Below, piece after piece: positions 50,701-62,700 of a stretch of 64,000 nt of DNA. Made by a program: the position numbers and the translations under genes. The first letter of the stretch is position 1, and each line of letters begins with the position of its first letter. Source of the stretch: Ochotona curzoniae (lineage: Eukaryota > Chordata > Mammalia > Lagomorpha > Ochotonidae); the NCBI RefSeq assembly GCF_017591425.1, contig NW_024465746.1:868001-932000 (forward strand), given 5' to 3'. Under the pieces are notes generated by a model. It was not told the origin of the DNA. It was given only the letters and a program-made list of their open reading frames with translations, and did not search any database.

Positions 50701-53700
50701 CAGATTTGTTCTGCATCTGGATAACGTTTGCATCTGAATAATTATGTGAGTACATAATTAAATCAGTGAGGAAGCGGTTTTTCAGTAACGGAGGAAGTGA
50801 CCGACCCCATGAGGAGCGACTGAGCAATCTGATTGGCTCCTGTCTGCTAGCTGCTCTGACAAAGATCTCACAGCAGTACTAGGCTGCCGTGATTCCAAAG
50901 CCAGCGCTCTGGGAAGGTGCTAATGGTACTGTCCCAAAGAATTGGGTACATCACTACTGTCAAATTTGCAGGATGGCTATTTGTCTTGTTAGCACTGTGT
51001 CTCTTCTATAACCAGTTCCTAAACATGAATAACTTGTTTCTATTTCTCTCGCTCATGTATAGGTGGCAATTGTAGTCAAGTATTTCTTCCAGTTTGGGTT
51101 CTTTCCATGGAATAAGAATGTGGAATTGTACAAAGATAAACCTTACCACCCCCCAAATATCATAGGAGTGGAAAAGAAGGAAGGTTATGTACTTTACGAC
51201 CTCATTCAGCTCCTGGCTCTGTTCTTCCATCGCTCCATACTGAAGGTACTGCTCATGCATGTGGCACTCGTGGAGTACTTGCGTATTAGAGACGGCAATG
51301 GGCAGGGGCCCGTGGGTGGGGTCTGTTTCTAGACTCTTGTCTTTCAGATCCTAATACATGGTAAATATACAAAAGATTTCTAATGCTAATGTTATGCTGA
51401 AAGTTGGACTAATAATAAGAAAAATGCTTTCTGGAATGATAAAACTTTTCATAAGACAGAGCCACTTGGCAACTTTTGAAAAAATTGTGTTTTTGTTTTA
51501 CAATGCTACTTTGAAAACCAAATATTTAAAGCTGCATAGAAATTACAGAAGTGCTTCCAAGGATCTTTTTTCATAATTTACTGTCAGTATTAGTTAGACC
51601 AGGAGCTGGTATCATGTGCCAGCTTGAATACCAGCCACTTCACTTCTGGCCCAGCTTCCTGCTAACATACCTGGGGAAGCAGAGAAAGAGGGCCCACAGG
51701 GGAGACCTGGGCCAAGTCCCAGGCCCAACCACTGTGGCCATGTGGGGAATGAATCTCTAGGCAGTAGACTGGTGTTGTCTCCACCACTCTGCTTTGCACA
51801 TATATAAATTAATTCATTAGAAAATCATTAGAAAGGCCACATAAGTTCAAAAAGAGTCATGAAAATATCTAAGCATATTAAAATGTTGACAAGGGGCCCA
51901 GCACAGTAGCCTAGTGGCTAAAGTCCTTGCCTTACACGCTCTGGGATTCCATATGAGTGCTGCTTCGTGTCCCTGCAGCCTTGCTTCCCATCCTCCTTGT
52001 GGCCTGGCAAGGCAATAGGGGACAGCACAGGGCCTTGGAACCTTGCACCAGCTTGGGGGACGCAGAGGAAGCTCTGGGCTCCTGGCATTGGATCAGCTCA
52101 GCTCTGGTCATTGCGGCCACTTTGGGAGTGAATCAGCAGATGGAAGATCTTCCTTTCTGTCTCTCCTCCTCTCTGTATATCTGACTTTCCAATAAAAAAA
52201 TAAACCTTTAAAAAAGTGTTGACAAAACAGGAGACAATTTTGGAAATAGTTTAAAAGATATGCCTATAAGCCTAAAGATCTCATTACTAAAAATGACTTT
52301 TTTAACAGCCTTTTACGTTTATTTGCTCATTTATCTGTATTCCAAAGAATTCCTTAGAAAATCAACTCAATATAGATACCTAAAAATCACATCTATGTTG
52401 TATAAGAAGTAAATTTCAGATAAACTTTCTATTTTTTATTCCCTGGACAATTGGGTTCATTATCCCTTGTTTTCTTTTCTTTATTAGAAAACTATACTTA
52501 GATTTTAAAAATTCTTTTACAGCAAAACAAAGCTGTCATTAAATCCCATTCCTCCTCAGACCTTTTGAATATCTTCAGATCTTTAAAAAATTATATTTTT
52601 AAATAAAACTTTAGGAATAATCTTTATTTGGGTGACTTTGTCTTTGGAAAATTGGTTCTTTTCCGAGGTGGTCCGCAGAAACAGAAGAACAGTAAACTTC
52701 TTTCGGGACTAGGGAGAGGAGATTTTATTTTGTTTTTTATTGGATATGATGATTAAAATGGATATGATGATTAAAATGTCATATCCTTAAATTATCCTAG
52801 CAGCCACTAAGATTAGTAAGTTCATCCATGAAATTTTTATTTTAAAATCAACTTAACCTTAATTCTATATTTCATGTGAAAGAGAGGGGAAATAGGACAA
52901 GGTGGTAGAGTGAGTGAGCAAGTGAGCTTTCACCACTAGTTCACTTCCCAAATGGCTGCAACAGTCAGGGCTGGGCCAGGCCAAAGCCAGAAGCCTGGAA
53001 CCCCTCCGAGTTCCGCATGTGGGTGGCAGGGGCTCAAGAACTTAGGCTTAGTTTCTGCTGCTGCTTTCTTGAGCACTCTAACAGGGAATTAGATTGGAAG
53101 TGGAGTGGCCAGGCCTCAAATCAGCACCCAAATGTCATGCCAGTGTCACAATATTCAGCTTAACCCTCCATACCACAACCTTGACTCCTAGTTCTTCAAT
53201 GATCTGCTTCGTCTGGTCTTTAAATTTTGACAAATTGTCATCTTTGAGTAAAACTTACAGAATGAGATCTATCTTTTAGCTTAAAAACTTTACTGTAACT
53301 CTTACATATAAAGCGTCTCTTCTATACTCTAAGTATGGCACAAAATGACTGCTAACACAACAGAGGAAAATAATCACAAAATTGAAGAAATTCATCATTC
53401 ATCTCCCTTTTCTATTGTTACGGTCTCCTCTTTTTTTACCTTGCCCTGAACTACCTAGCACAAATGTTGAGGATTCACAATTGAAGAAAGGAAACATATT
53501 TTGTGTGTTGTTAAAGATTATATTTTATTAACTGCATGTTTTATTCTTAAGTTTAATATTAGAATTGTATTTATAGAACCACAGGTTTGAAAAGCTGGAG
53601 GATTTCTTGATTCTGGTGTGAAACCCACTGTCTCCCTAAGTATCTGAACTGATTATTCTGGGAGCTTTGAAGTTCCCAGACTTTTATAATAAAAACTAAG

Positions 53701-56700
53701 CTATGGGGGAAAAAAAATGGCCTGGAACTCCTGTGACCCTCTGAAGTGTGAGTGAGAAGGAGAGCTGGGCAGAGGGTCCAGTGCCCCTCCTTAGCCAGGT
53801 GACCCACAAGTGACGTGCAACCCAGGCCACACCTCCTTCTACTGAGCCCTCATTTCTCCTCTCCCTATCAGCCCTTTTCCCCTTGTCTTTGAAGCAGAAA
53901 CCTGCCAAAGGTATCTGACTCCATGTCTCACATGTGGGTCCAAGGGTCCAGCGCAGCATCTTGGAGGCTTTGGGTCACGGTCAGCCCTGGGTGAGTCAAG
54001 TGCCGTTGCTTGCTCTGCAGGCTGGGAACAGACGGCGTGATGCTTCCAAGTAAAGACGTGTGTGAACATGGAGTGCCAGCTCTAATCCCTCGGTGTAAGG
54101 CTGCAGGTGCCGGCTGTGAGATGTGTTCTGAAAAGTACCTTTGCTCAAGAAACAAGTGATTCTCATCTCAGCATTGTTTCATTGCCAGACATGATCAATT
54201 AGCCAAGCCCTTGTCGTCAACACCCACTGGGATTTCATATAGCTCTAGATAACAAACTTTCTTCCAGTCTTCTGCCCGTACTTTCTCATCCTGAGGGACA
54301 GCTGGCAGAGTTAGACACCGTGGGACAGAGAACCAGTTCCCTCCCAACCCCAGAATCTGTAGCCTGACTTGTCACTCTCCCTGCCCTCTCAGTGCCACGG
54401 CCTATGGGATGAAGATGACATTGTTGAGAGTGCCACGGACAAGGACGAGTCTGACAATGAGCTCTCCATGGGTACTGGGAGAAGGGACTCCTGCGACTCA
54501 CTCAAGTCCATCAACCTGGCCGCTTCGGTGGAGTCAGTGCACGTGACCTTCCCGGAGCAGCAGGTGGCTGTCCACAGGAAACGCTCTGGCGGCAGCTCCC
54601 AGATCTCCCCAACGTCCAGCTTTTCTTCAAACAGGTCCAGAAGAGGTATCGGTCACGTGGTGTCCCCAGGCTGGGGTCACCCACCAATTCTCGCTTATGT
54701 GATGCGTGTGGGTCTGTGGGGAGGACCTGCAAAATTCAATAGAATCTGTGAAAACACAGATGCTGTGATGTGTGAGAATGGGCTTTGACAGTCTGTACTG
54801 AGTGTGAATCCTGCCTCTACTGTGTGACCTCATGGCTGGAAACATCTGATTCCTCCCTATGATGAGGATTTTAGATCATTGTGCAAAGTGCCCGGCACCA
54901 TGTTGGGTACATAATTTTTAAGTCATATGCAGAAATTCTTCCAAGTGTGCCCAGAGCGTCATTCATCACAAATTAATTTGACAATATGCATAATTACATT
55001 TTCAATCTATTTTACTAGCTGGGCCAATGGGGATGTTCACTCCAACTCCAGTTGCTCTGAGGCTAGTTGATCATTTCTACAGAGCAGCTGAAATGATAAG
55101 AGTGGCTGTATCCTACAGTTGCTGCTCTGGGAGTACTTGGGCTTTTTGCATTCATAGGCTCATCCGTGAAGCTTCCCAGACACTCCGCATTCATTCTAGA
55201 ATCTGCTTTGGAGGCAGACATGTGCAGAATATCTCAGGCTTGTCCTCCAGTTACATATGTTAGGCTATGAGTCATGGACCCCATTTGGAAAACACACAGT
55301 TAAGAATCCTATTTAGCATGACACAAAGCAGGTCTTCCAGAGTATTCTATAAAAGACTATAACACCAGCTGAGGAAAAGCCAGCACTGGGTAAGAAAACC
55401 CCGTGGGTCCATGGGAACAGAGTTAAGGGGACAGATTCCAGTCTGTTCAGAAATCTTTTGCAAGGCATTGTGTGTACGGAAGTACTTCCAAAAGTCTGGA
55501 AAATGGAACCAAAAGAGGAAAAGAATGTATTTTGGGTGCAGGAAACGCGCTGAAGTCCCTGCATGGCTATACTGTAACACACCACGTCTGTGGACAATTT
55601 GAGGCACCTTCTGTTGATGCGACAAAGCAGTCCCCGGGCACCCTGGGCATGGAGGTTTAGGTTATCAAGTCCTATTGCTCAGAACAACCTGTCACGTTTT
55701 TTATTTCTTGCTGTTTCCAGGAAGTACAAGCACCCGCAACAGCAGTCAAAAAGGCAGCAGTGTCTTGAGCGTTAAGCAAAAAAGTAAAAGGGAACTCTAC
55801 ATGGAAAAACTGCAGGAACACTTAACCAAAGCCAAAGCGTTTACCATAAAGAAGTGAGTATCGGAGAGTATTTAACTGGTGTGTCTCGTTTTAGGGCTGG
55901 GAACCACTAGGACCTCCTTCATAGACCCAAAGGTAAAGATGCGGGAAGTTACATCTCATATCAGAAGTCAATGCTCAGTAAGTGCAACTGATGACGTACA
56001 CCGACATAGTTTTTCTATTTGAGCAGAATGCATGAGTAGATTTTAAGAGCTCCAGGTACAGGGCACCCATGCATGGGCCTTGTCCAGCTGCACAGAAGGG
56101 GCACATGTCACATCTGAAAGAGCCCTGGGGGCCCGCTCTGCCCCAGAGCAGGCACCTGAGGCTCTTGCAGAGGAAAGAGCTGTCCAGTGGCATAAAGGTC
56201 AGGCAGCCCGTCCACAGTACACTGCAAGTTCCTGCCACCCAGTGCAGGTGCCTCTAGAGGGACATCAGAAGATGAACAGGGCCGGGTCTGCAGGCTGCGT
56301 GTGGAGTAGAGGTCCAACCACCTGCACAGCCAGTTCTGAAAAAAGGCTGAGGTGTGGAGAGCAGCCAGCACATGGACGTGACCTTGAATTGGTGGCAGAG
56401 GCAGACAATCCAGGGGCAGCAAGAAGCAGTGCAAAAGGACAAGACAAGGTGGAAATGGAAGCCCAGGACCACCGTGCTTCAGGACTCCAACACAGAAGCA
56501 GAGGCCCAGAAAATTCCTGTGGCCTTAGACCAAAGTCTCGGAGTTCAAATCATGCCTTCTGTCATGTAATTCTCACTCCAACCCCATGCATCTGATCTTA
56601 TTACCTCAGAGGCTCACATGACAACAGCTGTGCCGCTGCTCAAGGGCTCAGAGGGGTGAGCGATTGAATGCGGCTACAAGTGCGGCAACTTGTTGCAGGG

Positions 56701-59700
56701 GTTACGATCGCATTGTATCAAGGTAGTGAAGCATTTGGTGGTACCATCAGACCAGGGAATAGGTGGACAATGCTCCTGGTAGGGCAGAAGACACCTTCAG
56801 TGGGCTTGTCCTGAGGCTGGCTGAGCAGGTGGGAACTGGCTGGAAGGCTGAGCAATGGCCTGATGCTAGTCTCTGTTCACTTCTTGCCAAAACAAACGCA
56901 CTCTCTTTTGCAGGACGCTGCAAATATATGTGCCCATCAGACAGTTCTTCTATGACCTCATCCATCCCGACTACAGTGCAGTGACAGATGTCTATGTGCT
57001 CATGTTCCTGGCAGACACCGTGGACTTCATCATCATTGTCTTCGGGTTTTGGGCCTTTGGGGTAGGTAGGGGGACACGGTCACTGATCCTCTGTTGACCA
57101 GGAGGGGTGGCGCTCCTGCTGCGAGTTGCCACTCGGGCATCAACCTGCTGTCTCTTCCCCAGAAACACTCCGCAGCGGCTGACATCACCTCGTCTCTGTC
57201 GGAGGACCAGGTCCCAGGACCCTTCTTGGTGATGGTCCTGATTCAGTTTGGAACCATGGTGGTGGACCGAGCGCTCTACCTTCGGAAGACCGTGTTGGGC
57301 AAAGTCATTTTCCAGGTCATCCTGGTGTTTGGAATTCACTTCTGGATGTTCTTCATCTTGCCTGGTGTGACTGAGAGGTAAGGACTTGAAAAGCTGGGAG
57401 CAGGGGCCACTTGATTGCAAATGAGTCACACGAGGTTCTATCTTTGCACAACACAGTGGCCGCTCACTGCCATGGGCAGGCAAAGATAAAGATGTTTTTA
57501 AAGATTTATTTTATTTACTTGGAAGGAAGAGTTGCAGAGAGAGAAATCTTTTGTTTGTTTGTTTTGTTTTGTTTTCAGAGAGAGAACTCTTGTCATTGAT
57601 TCATTCTCCAAATGGCCTCAATGGCTGGGGCTGGGTCAGTTTGAAGCCAGGAGCAAGGAGATTCTTCCAGCTCTTCCACATGGGTGCAGGACCCAAGCAG
57701 GCCAGTTCCCCCTGCTTTCCAGGTGCATCAGCAGGGAGCTGGATTGGAAGTAGAGCAGCCAGGACTTGAACTGGCACCCGTATGAGATGCTGGTGCTGGT
57801 ACTGCAGGAAGTAGCTTAAGCTGCCATACCGCAATGTCAGCCCCAAGATAAAAGTTTAAATCGATACCACATTTTTTTAAGATGTATTTTTATTGGAAAG
57901 TCAGATATACAGAGAGAGGAGGAGAGACAGAGAGGAAGATCTTCCATCCTCTAACTCACTCCCCAAGTGGTTGCAACGGCCTGAGCCGATCCAAAGCCAG
58001 GAACTTCTTCCAGGTCTCCCACGCGAGTGCAGCGTCCCAAGGCTTTGGGCCGTCCTTGACTGCTTTTCCAGGCCACAAGTAGGGAGCTGGATGGGAAGTA
58101 GGGCTGCCGGGATGAGAAGCGGGGCTGCCAGGGACAAGAGCTGGAATCCATATGGGATCGTGGCGCATACAAGGAGAGGACTTTAGCTGCTAGGCCACCG
58201 TGCCAAGCCCTCATTATCAAATTTAATGAGTTGATTCCCCAAATTACTTTAACTGGAAGGTGTCCTGGAGGCATTATTAAGAGGAAAAGACAGGTCTTAT
58301 GAGAAATAGATAAAAGAGAAATGGGGATTCCTTAGTCCTCAAAGAAAGTATGGAAGGGTTGGGCAGAGATTGTAGGGACAGCTGGTGGTATTGCCTGTCA
58401 TGCGGGATAACTGTGAAAGTTAAATGTGACCAAGTTTAAAAAGCACTTTGAGGGCTTAGAACACACACAGAAAGGGTGGCATGCACCCATCACACCATGA
58501 CACCATTACGGATACAACTATTGCTGCTGGTCCGGGTGCACTGCAGGTCAAATTAAGTGAGATCAAAGAGCAGCCTATAGCTGGGGAAGGTAAGGAGCAT
58601 CCCTTTTTCACCTGGAAGACCCAGCTTCATAAATAAGCTAACTCAGATGTAATTTTTAATTAAGAAATCTAAGTTACTTCTAAAATGCCAAGGTTGAGTG
58701 GCTGATCTCCTTTGAATATTTAAGTTCTGAACTTTGAATGTTAGCATTATGGAACATTTTGATAAATACATAACAACAAAAAAAAAGGGTATCGATGCAC
58801 ATGTTGGCCTCGGTTCCCCGTGTGCCCGTGGCTCTGCAGCTCGCATTGCTCTGCCCCCAGTCCACAGCTCTGCCTCCTCCTCACTCCTTAGCTCTCCATC
58901 CAGATATCCCTTCTCATCCCTTCCCTTCCCCACACCTCTTCTCAGTGGGTGCTTCGTGCATGGACAAGCAACTGGACCAGTTGACAAGACGTATTGCCCT
59001 CAGTGGGAAGTGTCAGTTCTATCCAGTTGGGAAAGAGAAGGGTCCACAGGACCTATTTTGGGTAGAACCTGGAGGATTACACATTGGTACAATGCACTGA
59101 GTCAGAAATGAGCTAGCTCCCAGCTTAGTGCATGTGCAGTCCTGGCCTATAACCTCTGCCTCCCTATACAAAATGGTGCCCAGTTTGGCTCTGTGGGCGT
59201 TCTGGGCTGTGAAATCCATGCTGTCCCAGCACCACCTGGGATCTGCTGCTCTCTCTCCACTCCTGGTCAAATTAAACACACCAGCAGGACGGGCAGTTCT
59301 TTGTCTGGGTTCACCTCCTGAGCTCTTGATGAACTCTTTCCCACCTGGCTGCTGGTGGAGTTTCAGCCACCAGTGCAGTTCAGATCACCATTTGCTGAAT
59401 GCTGCTGGGGGATCAGTCACTGCCACACCACAGTATTGTCTCTGCTGCTTTCCTGTGTCTGTCGGGTCTCCCAGTGCCCCTCTGCCGTTGATCTGTGCTC
59501 TCCTTTTTCCCAGGATGTGCCCTCTCTGCTTCAGGGTGGCTAACGTTTCTTCATCCGTTTAAGACGTGTCCTTACCCTGTTCCACCATCTCGGTTCTCAG
59601 AGAGGAGAGACAGAAATGGGAGTGCCACTCCTAATCCCTGCGTTATCACTGCCTATTCCCTTCTCTCGTCTGGAATCAACTTCCCAGCAACCTCGGGGAT

Positions 59701-62700
59701 TGTCCATTGCCTAATTAGTACCTGACTCAAATGCAAATTTTTTGTGAAGTAAATGTTAATTGATTGATTTATATAAAGGGAGTAGATTTCATGTATTTCA
59801 TGTATACAGTTTCAAGAACAAAATGTACCTCCCACCCTCCTCCTTCCTTTTCTATTTTTCTTTTGGTTTTTGCAACAACATATTTTCATTTTATTTCATA
59901 ATTGCAAGCTTAATCGAAGAACAGTAATCATATTTCATTTCTCGTGAGGAAACACAAATTGCTTCTGACGATGCTGGGCCTGGATAACTGCTTCCTGTGA
60001 TGGTTTTAGCTCTGAAGTTTAATTTCAGCTATAGGGATTACTGCTAAAACGACAGTAATAAGGGGATAATAACGCAAACATTTTAAAAGGAAATTTGGAC
60101 AGCTTCTCCCAAGTCCTAAAGTAGAATTAGATAAATAAAGGATGGTGCCCCAACAGACAGTCAAGAGCTCTACAAATTCCCCCACGTACTGGGAGAGCAT
60201 GGGTGATCAAAACAGCTCGAATTAGGGTAATTACTTAGAGTTGCAATAGCTGCAACGTTAGTAGTTGAGTGTGCATTTTAGGTAGCTTTCCATAGAATTT
60301 GCTTCACAAATATGTAGTCATAGCTCTTTTCATCAGAGGAATAAAACACATTTAAATATGAAGTAGATGAACAATTAATTTATTTCCCTGATTATTTTTG
60401 GCTTTAGCAAGCTTCTTGAACTAAAACTTAGGAAATTAAAAAGCTAGGATTTTGTTTTGTTTTGTTTTGTTTTTGTGCACAGGAGAGGTCAAGTCAGGTT
60501 TCCCTGTGGGACCACATTTGTAAGGCCTCTTCTCGTGGTCTCCGGTTGTTGCCATCCAACACACAGGCTCACCTAGTGTTCTTAGGCTCTGATTTTCTCA
60601 CTTGAGGATTCTCAACTCTCAGTTTTAAAAACGTCAAGTGTTCTATGAATAGCAAAAATAAAAATGCAAATCGCAGCAGAGTGATATGCTGCTTCTATAA
60701 AATTTTTTTCAAAAGATTTTACTCTTAATTTTAGGGTCAGGAAAAACTCTGCTAATGTCACACCAAGCCAAAAGCCTCATTTTTTTTTACTTCCTTTAAA
60801 AAAATATTATCCATATTTAAGATTCTTAAATGATGCTACATGTATGCCCGCTCAAAATGGTCCAGTAGTTTGTCATTTTTGAAACTATGCTCTAAATTTT
60901 TCTAAATTTATTTCCACCCAAGTTTTGCTCAGAATTGTTCTTCGCACTCAGAAACTCTGAGACTCAGGGTGTGTCACTCATTGCTGAGCTGGAGGAAGAC
61001 TCCCGCCTTGCCTGGGGAGGACATGAGCAGAAAGCAGGTACAGGGCGCCAGCATAGTTGTCCAGAGCCAGAAAATTGTTCCAATAAAAGTTCTGATGAGA
61101 TGAGAGACACACCCCCATAGTTTGTAAACAGAACTGGAATCAAATCCGGGTGCTTCAAAAGTTTGGTGTGTTAGATGTATCCCATAAAAAGTTGTGATCA
61201 GCTTTTCAGAATTAAAAAAGGACATACATCTTGATTCTTTTTGTTCAGGACTTTAAAGGTGAACAATGCTGTGAGAAAAAGTTTCATGACAAATGTGCTA
61301 ATAGCCTAATTGGTTAAAGAAATAAATGTATTAATAAATATTTTACTAATAAAATGATAATGATGGCTTGAACAACTGAGTAATAGACACCGATGAAGCT
61401 CCTTGCCCAAGAATCATTTATAAAATGTGAGATTTTTCTCATCTACCATGTGTCTTTGAAGCTATCTGATCTATATAGAAAATTGCTTAGAGACATCAAA
61501 AGAAAACTTGCTTTTGCTTTTAAAATCCAAGCTGGTGCGTTTCTGATTGAGAACCGTATTCCATTCCTTCACTTTCTGTACTTTGACATTCTAGGAAATT
61601 CAGCCAGAACCTGGTGGCCCAGTTGTGGTATTTTGTGAAATGTGTCTACTTTGGATTGTCTGCTTATCAAATCCGGTGTGGCTACCCAACACGCGTGCTT
61701 GGAAACTTCCTCACCAAGAGCTACAACTACGTCAATCTCTTCCTTTTTCAGGGGTAAGGAGGACACAGTCATTCGTGAAAGGACACTGGCCACTACGAGG
61801 CATTTGGGTTACTCCTGGAAAGGACAGGGAGAAAAGGAACAAAGCACTACAGATCACCCCACAACCCTGACAGCATTGGCCAAAAAAAAAAAACTAACAC
61901 AGGAGTAGCTTCCAGCATGGTGCTGTGAGACCACGCACAGGCTTTCATGTTGTGTGTCAACATCCTGCATGAGGACTGTGCTAAACCTGATGCCTGCAGA
62001 GTTGAAACACAGGATCTTCTCTTTTCTAAGATTTATTTATTTTCACTTGATAAGCATGTGTGTGTATATATATATATATTTTTTAAAGGGTGAGGTAGCC
62101 TTTATTATTCTTAGCAAAATGCGGTAAAGGATAAATAAATGGAACAAAAGAGCCTGGTTTTTTAGCAAAGAAAAGGATCTGATATGGGATGCATTCCAGA
62201 GCGTGGGGGTGAAACAGATCACGAGGACTGGGGGAAGGGGGCTGAGACTCCTCCCTGTTCCCTGACTTACACACAGATTTTATGCCAGGCCAGCCCACTC
62301 CTCCAGCACAGAACTGGGTCTGTCAGCCCTGCTTGGCTGACAATGTGGGTTGGGGCAGGTAGGCCAGACTTAACACAGAAGTTACAAGGCAGGCTTGGTT
62401 GTCATTCAGACCATGTCTGAGCTGGGTTTCAGTGGGGCTGGTGGAGAAACCCAGGGGCTGGACAGAGGGATGAATGGGCGATGACTGGCAACAGCCAGCA
62501 ATTCTCCACGTGGAGTCCAGGGCTCAGCCAGTAGGAGAGAGCATAAAAGAGAACTCTAGATTGAGGAGGAATACCTACCACGGACATGGGTTATCAGGAA
62601 CCAGGGAAAGGCATATTTTTACAGAGAGAAGGAGAGAGAGGTTTTCCATCCCCTGGTTCACACCCCACATGGCTTTCAACAGCCAGAGCTTTGCTGATCC

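Larger units (their letters stand above)
48656..51062 (+). other. PIEZO2: Intron between exons 18 and 19
   Basis: Dominated by the SINE-head minisatellite at 49690-50390 and the SINE body that follows it. The sequences before 49620 and after 50660 are anonymous. Confidence 0.75.
51246..54392 (+). other. PIEZO2: Intron between exons 19 and 20
   Basis: Three CSINEs and an 18-bp direct duplication. The 53200-54390 part is anonymous. Confidence 0.75.
57378..61594 (+). other. PIEZO2: Intron between exons 23 and 24
   Basis: Two reverse CSINEs in tandem, an L1-like 3' end and a MITE fragment. The region 58790-59740 is pyrimidine-rich and looks repeat-derived but unclassified. The region 59960-60930 is anonymous and AT-rich. 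Confidence 0.7.

Noticed and set aside
57495..58210. Two adjacent reverse SINEs as a possible segmental duplication
   Set aside because: They differ in internal insertions and in divergence, so they are independent insertions.
62090..62560. Possible retroviral long terminal repeat
   Set aside because: The look of the sequence is suggestive, but I found no paired repeat, primer-binding site or coding remains.
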